A stretch of DNA of 64,000 nucleotides. Source: Labilithrix luteola. GTDB lineage: Bacteria; Myxococcota_A; Polyangia; Polyangiales; Polyangiaceae. The position numbers were made by a program, and so were the translations under genes. Location of the stretch: positions 2,728,001 through 2,792,000 of the forward strand of contig NZ_CP012333.1 of NCBI RefSeq assembly GCF_001263205.1, given 5' to 3'. A model generated the notes under the pieces. That model was not told where the DNA came from, ran no database searches, and saw nothing but the letters and a program-made list of their open reading frames with translations. This document shows, piece after piece, positions 1 to 9,605 of this stretch (position 1 is its first letter; each line of letters opens with the position of its first letter).

Positions 1-88
1 GGCCTGCGTTCACCCGTGACTGCAAGACACCGTGCGCCGCGTTCGGCGCGTTGATTCGATTTTTCGAGAAAGAACAGGAGACCGTCCG

Positions 89-739
89 ATGCAGATCGAA
101 AACAAGCTTCGTGCACTCGCGGGAATGGGCGCGGGTTGGGTCATGTGGCTCTTGCTCTCGCTGAGCGTGCTCATCCTCGCCATCGCCATCGAGCGCGCCA
201 TCGTCCTTTTTCGCTCGCGCGACGACATCGCCAAGCTCCGTCGCAACCTGGCAAGTTCCCTGGGCCGAGGCGATTTGACAGCCGCGCGTGGTCTCGTCGT
301 TGCCTCGCCCTCGGTCGAAGCACGCGTCCTCGCCGCGGGCCTTGGCGCGATGCCGCGCGGGCCGGCCGCCGTCGAAGAACGCCTCGCCAGTGAGGCGCAG
401 CTCGCCAAGCTCTCGATGGAGCGCCGGCTCGCCATCCTCGGCACCATCGGGTCGAACGCACCGTTCATCGGTCTGCTCGGCACCGTCATCGGCATCATCC
501 GCGCCTTCCACGCGCTCGACGCGAGCGGCGGCCAGGTGTCGACCGCGCTCATGTCCGAAATCGGTGAAGCCCTCACGGCAACGGCCGTTGGTCTCTTCGT
601 CGCCCTCCCCGCCGTGGCGCTCTTCAACTTCTTCCAGAAGGCCATCGCCTCGCGCATCTCGATGGCCGAAGCCCTTGGTCGCGAAATGCTCTCCTACGTG
701 AAGGACGAGCGCCGCGCTCTCACCGACGAGGCTGCGTGA
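89..739 (+). CDS. exbB: ExbB/TolQ/MotA-family proton channel protein
   Basis: 216 aa inner-membrane protein that should form the proton channel energising the TonB-like protein encoded just downstream. One membrane segment lies at about residues 16-40, a cytoplasmic helical stretch at 45-115, and a second and third segment at about 118-140 and 158-182. The family signatures GLLGTVIG (128-135) and EALTATAVGL (160-169) are present. The ATG at 89 is chosen because AGGAG lies at 76-80, eight bases upstream; the frame is open further 5' but without a better site. The stop overlaps the start of exbD, so the genes are translationally coupled. The split between ExbB and TolQ is by context (TonB follows, no Pal or TolB). 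Confidence 0.9.
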   Translation: MQIENKLRALAGMGAGWVMWLLLSLSVLILAIAIERAIVLFRSRDDIAKLRRNLASSLGRGDLTAARGLVVASPSVEARVLAAGLGAMPRGPAAVEERLASEAQLAKLSMERRLAILGTIGSNAPFIGLLGTVIGIIRAFHALDASGGQVSTALMSEIGEALTATAVGLFVALPAVALFNFFQKAIASRISMAEALGREMLSYVKDERRALTDEAA

Positions 740-1164
740 TGGGTGCCTCGCTCGGTGGTGGAAAAGACAGCGGCATGATGACGGACATCAACGTCACGCC
801 CCTCGTCGACGTCGTCCTCGTCTTGCTCGTCCTCATGATGGTCACGGCCACGGCCATGGCGAACCGCACGATCCCGCTCGAGCTGCCGAAAGCGCAGACC
901 GGCGAGAGTGACGGCAAAAAGAGACCTCTCGTCCTGTCCGTCGACGAAGGTGGTGCCCTGTTCCTCGACACGCAGCGCGTCTCCGACGCCGAGGTTCGCG
1001 CGAAGGCCAAGGAGGTCGCCGCGGCCGATCAGCAGGCAAGCGCCATCCTCGCCGCCGACGGTCGCGCGCGCCACGAAACGGTCGTCCACGCGCTCGAGCT
1101 CCTTCGCGCCGAGCGCATCTCCAAGATCGCCATCGTCGTCCGTGGCGACACGGGACGAAAATGA
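739..1164 (+). CDS. exbD: ExbD/TolR-family biopolymer transport protein
   Basis: 141 aa partner of ExbB. A short cytoplasmic N-terminus precedes one membrane helix (about 20-42) that carries the proton-carrying aspartate in TPLVDVVLVLL (D24), followed by a periplasmic domain. The ATG at 739 shares its A with the exbB stop (TGATG); a GTG at 736 is an alternative. The stop overlaps the ATG of the TonB gene (ATGATG), so exbB-exbD-tonB form one tightly coupled unit. The family and topology are clear; the transported substrate is not. Confidence 0.9.
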   Translation: MGASLGGGKDSGMMTDINVTPLVDVVLVLLVLMMVTATAMANRTIPLELPKAQTGESDGKKRPLVLSVDEGGALFLDTQRVSDAEVRAKAKEVAAADQQASAILAADGRARHETVVHALELLRAERISKIAIVVRGDTGRK

Positions 1165-1970
1165 TGACCGTCGAGGAATTCTCCGAGCTCCACACGGAGA
1201 GCGATCGAAGCCTCCTCGCCTGGATCGTACCCGCGAGCTTGATTGTCCACGTCGCGGCCTTCGCGATTCTGCCGAACCGCGCCACGCCGCACCCCGCCCC
1301 GCCTCCGCCGCTCGTCATCGAAGTGGCGGACATCCCCGCGCCCGAGCCTCCGCCGCCTCCGCCGCCTCCGCCGGAGGAGCCGAAGCCCGAGCCCGCCGCG
1401 CCCGAACCCCAGGTCGCGCCCACTCCGCAGAAGATGGCGGCAGCCCCGGCACGAACCGAGTCTCGCCCCACGACGCAGGCCCAGAACGATCCGCCGCCTT
1501 CGGACGAACCGCCCGCCGACTTCACCGGCACGGTCATGTCGAACGACGGTCCCGGTATCGCCGTTCGCGCTGGAAGCGGCGGCGGCGGAACGGGGCGTGG
1601 ACCGGCAACGGGACCTGCTCCCGCGAAGGCCGACCCGGGACCTGCCCGTCCGGCCGGTCCCCGCTTCGTCGCCGCGCGCGACCTCTCGAAGCCTCCGCGC
1701 GCACCGGTCGGTCTCGATGGCGCACTCGAGCGCAATTACCCGACCGAAGCCAAGCGCGCAGGCATCGCCGGTAAGGCCGTGCTTCGCGTGAAGATCCTTC
1801 CCGATGGACGCGTCGGCGGCGTCGAGCGCGTCAGCGAGTCGTATCCGGGCTTCGGTGAAGCCTGCGAGAAGACGGTGCGAAGCGCGCCCTGGGAGCCGCC
1901 GATCGATCGCGAAGGAGCTCCGGTCGGCACCGAGATCACCTACACGTGCCGATTCGAGGTAAGGAGCTAG
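1161..1970 (+). CDS. tonB: TonB-family energy transducer
   Basis: 269 aa. A short cytoplasmic segment leads to one membrane anchor (about 18-37), then a proline/glutamate-rich periplasmic linker (about 43-80, containing runs of 7-9 prolines), a Gly/Pro linker, and a C-terminal TonB domain (about 185-269) with the typical NYPTEAKRAGIAGKAVLRV stretch. It transmits ExbB/ExbD proton energy to outer-membrane receptors, although no TonB-dependent receptor is encoded in this window. Two start ATGs are possible (1161, 1164); both overlap the exbD stop. The receptor is therefore encoded elsewhere, or this system energises something else. Confidence 0.88.
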   Translation: MMTVEEFSELHTESDRSLLAWIVPASLIVHVAAFAILPNRATPHPAPPPPLVIEVADIPAPEPPPPPPPPPEEPKPEPAAPEPQVAPTPQKMAAAPARTESRPTTQAQNDPPPSDEPPADFTGTVMSNDGPGIAVRAGSGGGGTGRGPATGPAPAKADPGPARPAGPRFVAARDLSKPPRAPVGLDGALERNYPTEAKRAGIAGKAVLRVKILPDGRVGGVERVSESYPGFGEACEKTVRSAPWEPPIDREGAPVGTEITYTCRFEVRS

Positions 1971-1972
1971 CG

Positions 1973-3526
<1,554 letters not shown>

Positions 3527-3624
3527 CGTGGTAAACAAGCGAGGTCGCCCGTTTGGGGCCCCTCGAAAAAGTTCAGGGGGCTTTGAACGGTGGCGAAGGC
3601 TGCGGGTACGAATCACGCAGCACC

Positions 3625-4230
3625 ATGAGCTCCGCCCCGATGCACCTGGTGCCCGACAGTAGCCGACACGGCAGTGTCGAAGAGATCGACGATACCCCGC
3701 ACGGGCTCGTCATGCGTCTCGCGCGCTCCGATGCGGCCGCCATCACCGCGGTTTACCGGCAGCACCATCTGACGGTCCGTGCCTTTGCTCAGCGCCTCGT
3801 CGGTGACGTCGAGGCGGCCGAGGATCTCGTCCAAGAAGTCTTCGTTGCACTTCCCAACGCCATTTCCCGCTTCCGAGGGGACGCCTCACTCCGAACCTTT
3901 TTGATCTCCATCGCCGTGAACCACGCCAAGAACCACGTCCGCGCGGCCGCCAGACGCCGTGCCGCTCTGTCGCGCCTCGCGCTCGAACCAGAGCCGGACA
4001 ACGACTGCCCCGAGCAAGATCTCGAACGCCGCCAACTCGGCGATCGCTTGGTCCTCGCGCTCGACGAGCTGCCGCTCGAACAGCGTGTCGTGGTGGTCTT
4101 GAGCGAGATCGAAGAGCGCACGAGCGGCGAGATCGCGAAGATCGTCGGAGCGCCCGAAGGAACGATTCGCACGCGACTCTTTCACGCGAAGCGCAAGCTC
4201 CGCGAGCTCGTTGGAGGGACCGATGGTTGA
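3625..4230 (+). CDS. ECF-type RNA polymerase sigma factor
   Basis: 201 aa sigma-70 family protein with only regions 2 and 4. Region 2 (about 35-105) includes the core-binding AEDLVQEVFVAL and the tryptophan-free -10 recognition helix; region 4 (about 145-192) has the helix-turn-helix SGEIAKIVGAPEGTIRTRL. The ATG at 3625 gives a normal ECF length; upstream in-frame sequence reaches 3553 but carries no clear ribosome site. The stop overlaps the next gene, whose product is a membrane protein and a likely regulator of this sigma factor. Target promoters cannot be read from the sequence. Confidence 0.88.
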   Translation: MSSAPMHLVPDSSRHGSVEEIDDTPHGLVMRLARSDAAAITAVYRQHHLTVRAFAQRLVGDVEAAEDLVQEVFVALPNAISRFRGDASLRTFLISIAVNHAKNHVRAAARRRAALSRLALEPEPDNDCPEQDLERRQLGDRLVLALDELPLEQRVVVVLSEIEERTSGEIAKIVGAPEGTIRTRLFHAKRKLRELVGGTDG

Positions 4231-5125
4231 TCGCCTCGATGAGCGAGACCAGCGAGACGACGACTCCAGCCTGGACGGAGCTTTCCGTGCGCTGCGCGAT
4301 CGCTACGACGGAACGCATGCGCAGAGCGACGCCACGTTGCGCCGCGTGCTGCTCGGCACACGCAAGCAGCAGCAGTCGCGCAAAGTGACACGCTGGGCGA
4401 TCCTGCCCATCGCCGCCACCCTGGTAGCGTCGACCGCCTGGGCCGGGGCGACCGGAAAGCTGGCCGTCGCCTATCACGCGATGAGCGAGATGCTCCACTC
4501 GTCCGAGACCAGCGAGACATCGCCGTCGAAGCCGGTACCCAACACCCCGCAGAATGCTCGCGCGCCGATGCCCGCCGCGACGCAGGAGCCTGCGCCCGCG
4601 AGTGCCGAACCCGAGCCCACGCCGGAGCCTGAGGCACCGAAGCCGGTCGAATCGGCGAACGCTCCGATCTCCGAGCAGGTGCCCGCTCCGGCCGCGCCCG
4701 CGAAAGTGGCCCCTGCCCCGCGCGAGAGCGCGCATCCTGCGACCACGGCGCTCGCCGCGCCCACGCCTCCTCCCGCGGAGACGACCCCTACCGCACGAAC
4801 GAACGAACCCTCGAAGCCGAGCACGGCATCGAGCACAGCCGAGCCTTCCGATCCCAACGCGGCGCTCTTCGCCGAGGCGCACCGCGTCCACTTCGTCGAG
4901 CGTGACGCGGCGCGTGCACTGACCGCGTGGGACGCCTATCTGGCCGCCGATCCGAACGGACGGTTCGTGCCGGAGGCTCGCTACAACCGAGCGATCGCAC
5001 TCATTCGACTCGGGCGCAGCGCCGAGGCGCAGAACGTTCTGCAGTCCTTCGCAGCCGGCAATTTCGGTGACTACCACCGCTCCGACGCACGCCAGTTGCT
5101 CGACGCGCTGAAGCGCGACGAGTGA
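4223..5125 (+). CDS. Membrane-anchored TPR protein, candidate anti-sigma factor
   Basis: 300 aa. The ATG at 4223 lies inside the sigma gene and has GGAGG at 4213-4217. About 55 cytoplasmic residues, without a zinc-finger HxxxCxxC motif, precede one membrane helix (57-75); then comes a Pro/Ala/Glu-rich linker (about 90-210) and a C-terminal TPR-like region (about 215-295) ending in a helix pair around YNRAIALIRLGRSAEAQNVL. Overlap with the sigma gene and the one-helix topology fit an anti-sigma role, but this is inference. The same pairing occurs again at 26327-27660. Confidence 0.65.
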   Translation: MVDRLDERDQRDDDSSLDGAFRALRDRYDGTHAQSDATLRRVLLGTRKQQQSRKVTRWAILPIAATLVASTAWAGATGKLAVAYHAMSEMLHSSETSETSPSKPVPNTPQNARAPMPAATQEPAPASAEPEPTPEPEAPKPVESANAPISEQVPAPAAPAKVAPAPRESAHPATTALAAPTPPPAETTPTARTNEPSKPSTASSTAEPSDPNAALFAEAHRVHFVERDAARALTAWDAYLAADPNGRFVPEARYNRAIALIRLGRSAEAQNVLQSFAAGNFGDYHRSDARQLLDALKRDE

Positions 5126-5160
5126 CACCGCGCGAAGAGGGCGCGCCGTCTTGACGACGG

Positions 5161-5183
5161 GCGGAGGCAAAGGTTTCCTCCGC
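5161..5183 (+). promoter_or_regulatory. Hairpin in the fhs leader next to the start codon
   Basis: GCGGAGG (5161-5167) and CCTCCGC (5177-5183) form a perfect 7 bp stem with a 9-base loop ending five bases before the fhs ATG. The best Shine-Dalgarno match, GGAGG, sits inside the left arm, so the hairpin could limit ribosome access. It does not resemble the known THF riboswitch. Regulation is inference. Confidence 0.35.
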
Positions 5184-5188
5184 GCCAA

Positions 5189-6862
5189 ATGGACTTCACC
5201 CCTCGCCCGATCGACGCCGTCGCCAAAGAACTCGGACTCGGCCCGGAGGACTACGAGCTCTACGGTCGCGGAAAGGCCAAGCTCGAGCTGTCACTCCTCG
5301 ATCGCCCCGCGCGTGCGAAGGGTCGGCTCGTTCTCGTCACGGCCATCAACCCCACGCCCGCGGGTGAAGGCAAGACGACCACGTCGATCAGCCTCGCGAT
5401 GGGCATGCGTCGGCTCGGCAAGAACGCGGTGCTCGCCCTGCGTGAGCCTTCGCTCGGTCCGGTCTTCGGCGTGAAGGGTGGCGGCACGGGCGGCGGCAAG
5501 GCCTCGCTCACCCCGGCCGACGACATCAATCTCCACTTCACGGGCGACATCCACGCGATCACCACCGCGCACAACCTTCTCTCTGCGCTCGCCGACAACA
5601 CCGCCTACTTCGGCGACGTGGTCGCGGACAAAGGCGAGCTCGACCCGCGCCAGATCTCGTGGGGACGCGCGCTCGACATGAACGACCGCTTCCTCCGCAA
5701 GTGCATCCTCGGGCTCGGCGGCAAGGCGAGCGGCATCCCGCGCGAGGAGCGCTTCGACATCACCGCGGCGAGCGAAATCATGGCCATCATGGCGCTCGCC
5801 TCGAACTACAAGGATCTCGAAGAACGACTCTCACGCATCGTGATCGGCCAGACGTACGACGGCAAGACGATCACCGCGGGCGACATCCAGGCCTCGAGCG
5901 CGATGACGGCTGTGCTGCGTGACGCCCTCAAGCCGAACCTCGTGCAGACGCAAGAGGGCGGCCCCGCCATCGTGCACTGCGGTCCGTTCGGCAACATCGC
6001 GCACGGCTGCAACAGCATCCTCGCCACGCGCCTCGCCATGAACCTCGGCGACTACGCCATCACCGAGGCCGGCTTCGGCTTCGACCTCGGCGGCGAGAAG
6101 TTCCTCGACATCAAGTGCCGCACGGCCGGCATCTGGCCGCGAGCCGTCGTCATCGTCGCCACGCTCCGCGCTCTCAAGATGCACGGCGGCGCGCCCATCA
6201 AGACATGCGGCGAGCCCGACGTCGAGCACCTCAAACGCGGCATCGAGCATCTCGAGAAGCATCTCGAGACCGCGTACGCGTATGGCCTCAAGCCGATCGT
6301 CGCCATCAACGTCTTCCCGAACGACGTGGCGCAGGAGCTCGAGATGGTCGAGCACTCGGTGGCGAGCCTCGGCGCACGCCTCGCGCGCTCGGAGGGCTTC
6401 AGCAAGGGTGGCGAAGGCGCCATCGAGCTCGCCAAGGTCGTGAGCGAGGTGGTCGACGCAACCGACGCGGCGCCGCCCGAGCCGAAGTACGCCTACGAGC
6501 TCGAAGACAGCGCGCACGACAAGATCCACAAGGTCGCGCGCACGGTCTACGGCGCGAAAGACGTGCTCTTCACGGCAGCCGCGGAGAAGCAGCTTCAGCG
6601 CATTCGCGAGCTCGGCTACGGCAAACTCCCCGTCTGCATGGCCAAGACGCAGATGTCGCTCACCGACGATCCGGCCGTCCACGGCCGACCGCGCGACTTC
6701 ACCATCACGGTGCGTGAAGTTCGTCTGAGCGCCGGCGCAGGTTTCCTCGTCGCGCTCACCGGCGACGTGATGACGATGCCGGGCCTGCCCAAGGTCCCCG
6801 CCTCACGCAGCATTCGCTTGCTGCCCGACGGCACGATCAAAGGCTTGATGCAGAACGACTGA
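5189..6862 (+). CDS. fhs: Formate--tetrahydrofolate ligase
   Basis: 557 aa, full family length. Catalyses ATP-dependent formation of 10-formyl-THF from formate and THF in cytosolic one-carbon metabolism. The nucleotide-binding loop PTPAGEGKTT is at 55-64 and the family block EPSLGPVFGVKGGGTGGG follows at about 89-106. The glycine-rich FGFDLGGEKF block of the active site is also intact. Start ATG at 5189 matches the family N-terminus; the ribosome site is weak or sequestered (see leader hairpin). No folD, glycine-cleavage or acetogenesis gene is adjacent, so a housekeeping one-carbon role is more likely than acetogenesis. Confidence 0.96.
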   Translation: MDFTPRPIDAVAKELGLGPEDYELYGRGKAKLELSLLDRPARAKGRLVLVTAINPTPAGEGKTTTSISLAMGMRRLGKNAVLALREPSLGPVFGVKGGGTGGGKASLTPADDINLHFTGDIHAITTAHNLLSALADNTAYFGDVVADKGELDPRQISWGRALDMNDRFLRKCILGLGGKASGIPREERFDITAASEIMAIMALASNYKDLEERLSRIVIGQTYDGKTITAGDIQASSAMTAVLRDALKPNLVQTQEGGPAIVHCGPFGNIAHGCNSILATRLAMNLGDYAITEAGFGFDLGGEKFLDIKCRTAGIWPRAVVIVATLRALKMHGGAPIKTCGEPDVEHLKRGIEHLEKHLETAYAYGLKPIVAINVFPNDVAQELEMVEHSVASLGARLARSEGFSKGGEGAIELAKVVSEVVDATDAAPPEPKYAYELEDSAHDKIHKVARTVYGAKDVLFTAAAEKQLQRIRELGYGKLPVCMAKTQMSLTDDPAVHGRPRDFTITVREVRLSAGAGFLVALTGDVMTMPGLPKVPASRSIRLLPDGTIKGLMQND

Positions 6863-6889
6863 CGCACCGCTTCGTGCGCAGGTGATTGG

Positions 6890-6921
6890 CCTCACGTGGT
6901 GGCCCGACGATCCACGTGAGG
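6890..6921. terminator. Stem-loop between convergent genes
   Basis: CCTCACGTGG (6890-6899) and CCACGTGAGG (6912-6921) make a perfect 10 bp inverted repeat with a 12-base loop, placed between the fhs stop and the stop of the convergent histidine kinase. It could end transcripts from both sides, but no T-tract follows on either strand. A CACGTG-containing protein site is an alternative. Confidence 0.55.
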
Positions 6922-6957
6922 TCGCTCGCGCGCGACGTGCCGGAATTCCGCGAGTTG

Positions 6958-9171
6958 CTAGGTGACGCGCGATGCGAGCTCGGCGCCCGTCGTGGGGATC
7001 GGCGTGGCGAGCGCATCCTCTCCACCGGGCAGCGAGATCACGAACTTCGTGCCGAAGCCCGTCTGACTCTGCACGTGGATGCTTCCACCTGCGTTCTGCA
7101 CGATGCTCTGACTGATCGCGAGACCGAGACCCGTGCCCTGCTCTTTCGTCGTGAAGAACGGCACGAACAGGTTCTTGAGGACCTTCTGGCTGATGCCCGG
7201 CCCGGTATCGTGCACGGAGATCTCGACGACCTCGGCGTCGTCGGGACGCGAGGCGCCGTTGCGATCGCTCGGCGGCGGCGCCGTCACCCACGCGCTGCGC
7301 GAAGCGCGTCGATGGGCGGTGGTGATCGTGACGCAGCCTCGCCCGTCCATGGCTTGGATGGCGTTCTGAACGAGGTTCAAGAGAACCTGGCGCAGCTTCT
7401 CGGGGTCGATGCGCGCGCGCGGCAGTGGGTCGGAGAGATCGAGCTTCACCTCGGTCTCTTCCGTCTGCTGGCTCGACAGAATCTGCACGGTTCGCCGAAC
7501 CGCCGCATTGATGTCGACCGGGATGGGATTGCCGGCGTGCGGGCGCGCGTAGTCGAGGAAGCTTCCGACGACGCGATTCAGCCGATCCGTCTCCTCGAGG
7601 ATGATGCCGAGGAACTCCTTGGTGGTCGCGTCCGCATCGGCGCCCGAGCCGCCGACCTCTTCGAGGAGCTGCGCGGCGCCCTTGATGGCTCCGAGCGGGT
7701 TTTTGACTTCGTGCGCGAGACCGGCGGCCATCGAGCCGAGCGCGGCAAGGCGGTCTCGCTCCTTCATGCGCGCGTAGATTCGGCTGTTCGCGATCGCAAC
7801 GCCCATCTGTGCGGCCACGGTCTCGAGAAGCGAAATCTCTTCCGGCGTGAAGGCGTCACGCACGCGATCGTCGGCCACGAGCAAGAGGCCGACGAGCTCT
7901 TCACCGTCGCCACGAATCGCAAGCACGACGGAGCTATTGAGAGGTCCGAGCGCCTCGGCGGCGGTGAGCAGCGGCACCAATCCTTCGCGCGCGGCGTTGC
8001 CATCTTTGCCGTCACGCTCACCTTCGATCTCGTGTGCGATCTCTTCGAGCGAGAGCGAGAGCCCTAGGCGCTCGAGGAGCGGACGCATGGCGAGCGCCTC
8101 GAGTCGAGGCCTGGGGTGCGCGCCGACCGAGCCGACGAGATCGAATCCGGCGTCGTCGAGGTCGCGCAAGTAGACGGCGCACGACGTCACTCGGCGCGAG
8201 CGCTCGAGGCCGGCGAGGACGACCTGGATCATCTCCTCGTTCTCGAGCGTGTGGGCGAGGCGACGGCGGAGCTCGAGAACGCTCGTTTCGAGGTCGTACC
8301 GCTCACGGAAGAAGAAGCGATTGATGCGCGTCTCGACCTCGTGCTCGAGCGGCTCGAAGAGAACGAGGAAGACGATCGCCGCGAGAACGGCGTTCAGGTA
8401 CATCGCGCCGAAGCGACCGATGTACGTGATGAACACGTAGAAGATGCCGGCAAGCGCGAACGCGAGCGCGGTGGAGACGAGCAGGCGTCCCGACAGCTCG
8501 TAGAGGTCCGCGAGGCGCGAGCGGGTGAGCGACTCGGCGAGCACGAAGAGGAAGATGATCGCCAGCACCGCGCCGATTGGCGGCAGGTACACGCCGAGGA
8601 ACGAGACGAAGTCGGCGAGCGTGAAGGTCATCGCCAGCGCACCGACGGCGGCGAGGAACCGGATGCGGTCGCGAATGGCGCGCGATGGGCTCGCCTGACC
8701 GCGGCGCCACAGCGAGATGAGCGCCGCGGCGAGCAGACCGAAGACGTACGAATAGACGGCACCTAGAACGAGCGCGCGCACCGCCGCCGATGCGTTCTGA
8801 TAAGGCGTCAGAACGACGGCCAGCATCGGAACACCGAGCGCCGCGGCGATTCGTGGGAGCCTCGCGGTCGAAGGAGGCAGAGCCTTGCCGTCGTCCCTCG
8901 GGCCCTCCTCCGGCGTGATGGACCGGAAGAGGTGCACCGCGAACTGCGGGAGCATGACCGTGAGCACGGCTGTCGCCCGCTCGAACACCATCTTCTGCGC
9001 GTCCTGCATGAGGTCCGCGAGCGATTGGCTCACGTACCAGAACGCCAGACACGTCGAGAACGCGGCGAAGAGCCAGTGCTGCATGCGCCGTCCGCGCAAG
9101 AGCATGGACAGCGCGATCGCGAACGCGATGACGCCACAGAACAGCGTCGTCCGTGCGCGGATGTCACCCAT
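6958..9171 (-). CDS. Membrane-bound sensor histidine kinase (NtrB-like core)
   Basis: 737 aa. About seven or eight membrane segments in residues 8-275, a GAF-like domain (about 310-465), a HisKA dimerisation helix with the phospho-accepting His in AAGLAHEVKNPLGAIKG (H about 488), and a HATPase_c domain with N-box NLVQNAIQAM (600-609), HDTGPGIS and the GTGLGL lid (about 681-686). An internal low-complexity insert (about 622-648) sits within the ATPase. The kinase core resembles NtrB/AtoS types, which normally partner with sigma-54 response regulators, but no response regulator gene is adjacent. The signal is unknown. The start at 9171 gives the first membrane helix directly. Confidence 0.88.
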   Translation of the reverse strand: MGDIRARTTLFCGVIAFAIALSMLLRGRRMQHWLFAAFSTCLAFWYVSQSLADLMQDAQKMVFERATAVLTVMLPQFAVHLFRSITPEEGPRDDGKALPPSTARLPRIAAALGVPMLAVVLTPYQNASAAVRALVLGAVYSYVFGLLAAALISLWRRGQASPSRAIRDRIRFLAAVGALAMTFTLADFVSFLGVYLPPIGAVLAIIFLFVLAESLTRSRLADLYELSGRLLVSTALAFALAGIFYVFITYIGRFGAMYLNAVLAAIVFLVLFEPLEHEVETRINRFFFRERYDLETSVLELRRRLAHTLENEEMIQVVLAGLERSRRVTSCAVYLRDLDDAGFDLVGSVGAHPRPRLEALAMRPLLERLGLSLSLEEIAHEIEGERDGKDGNAAREGLVPLLTAAEALGPLNSSVVLAIRGDGEELVGLLLVADDRVRDAFTPEEISLLETVAAQMGVAIANSRIYARMKERDRLAALGSMAAGLAHEVKNPLGAIKGAAQLLEEVGGSGADADATTKEFLGIILEETDRLNRVVGSFLDYARPHAGNPIPVDINAAVRRTVQILSSQQTEETEVKLDLSDPLPRARIDPEKLRQVLLNLVQNAIQAMDGRGCVTITTAHRRASRSAWVTAPPPSDRNGASRPDDAEVVEISVHDTGPGISQKVLKNLFVPFFTTKEQGTGLGLAISQSIVQNAGGSIHVQSQTGFGTKFVISLPGGEDALATPIPTTGAELASRVT

Positions 9172-9184
9172 GGCTGGGTGAGCC

Positions 9185-9206
9185 TAGCGCGTTTCGGGAC
9201 GCGCTA
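9185..9206. terminator. Perfect 8 bp stem-loop
   Basis: TAGCGCGT (9185-9192), loop TTCGGG, ACGCGCTA (9199-9206). It lies 10 bases beyond the stop of the minus-strand lipoprotein gene and upstream of the histidine kinase start, so it probably ends the lipoprotein/regulator transcript. There is no T-tract. Confidence 0.5.
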
Positions 9207-9215
9207 TGGCGTCCG

Positions 9216-9605
9216 TCAGGGCTTGGGATTGCTTCCGCTGTTGCCGCTGCCGCTGCTGCCGCTCGTGTTCGAGCCCGTGTTGGCGCCGGCGCCGGTGTTC
9301 GCGTTCGCAGCGGGCTTCCCAGCCCACGGATCGGGTGACGGTCCGTTCGCCTCGCCACTCGTCTTCCACGGATCAGGCGAGGGCCCGAAGTTCACCGTGA
9401 GGACCTGCGCAACGTCACGCGTACGCTCGACGTTGCCGACGATGCCCGAGCCGCCGCCCGTTTCACCACCCGACGCGCCAACCGATGCGCGGATCTCTTC
9501 CGTGTCGACGGAATCATCGGACTCCGAGGTCCCCACGGCGCAGCCTGCCATCAGAGCGACGGCTGCAAGCAACGCGATCCGATGAATTGAACGCAACCCG
9601 TTCAT
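9216..9605 (-). CDS. Small lipoprotein with GPSPDPW repeats
   Basis: 129 aa. N-terminal lipoprotein signal with lipobox LMAGC. The mature part is Ser/Gly/Asn-rich and disordered-looking, with two exact GPSPDPW motifs about 15 residues apart and a low-complexity GSNTSGSSGSG tail. Its ATG overlaps the stop of the large sigma-54 regulator upstream (TCAT on the plus strand, read ATGA), so the two are translationally coupled. No known family is recognised. Coupling suggests that the lipoprotein acts in the same signalling circuit as the regulator. Confidence 0.7.
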   Translation of the reverse strand: MNGLRSIHRIALLAAVALMAGCAVGTSESDDSVDTEEIRASVGASGGETGGGSGIVGNVERTRDVAQVLTVNFGPSPDPWKTSGEANGPSPDPWAGKPAANANTGAGANTGSNTSGSSGSGNSGSNPKP

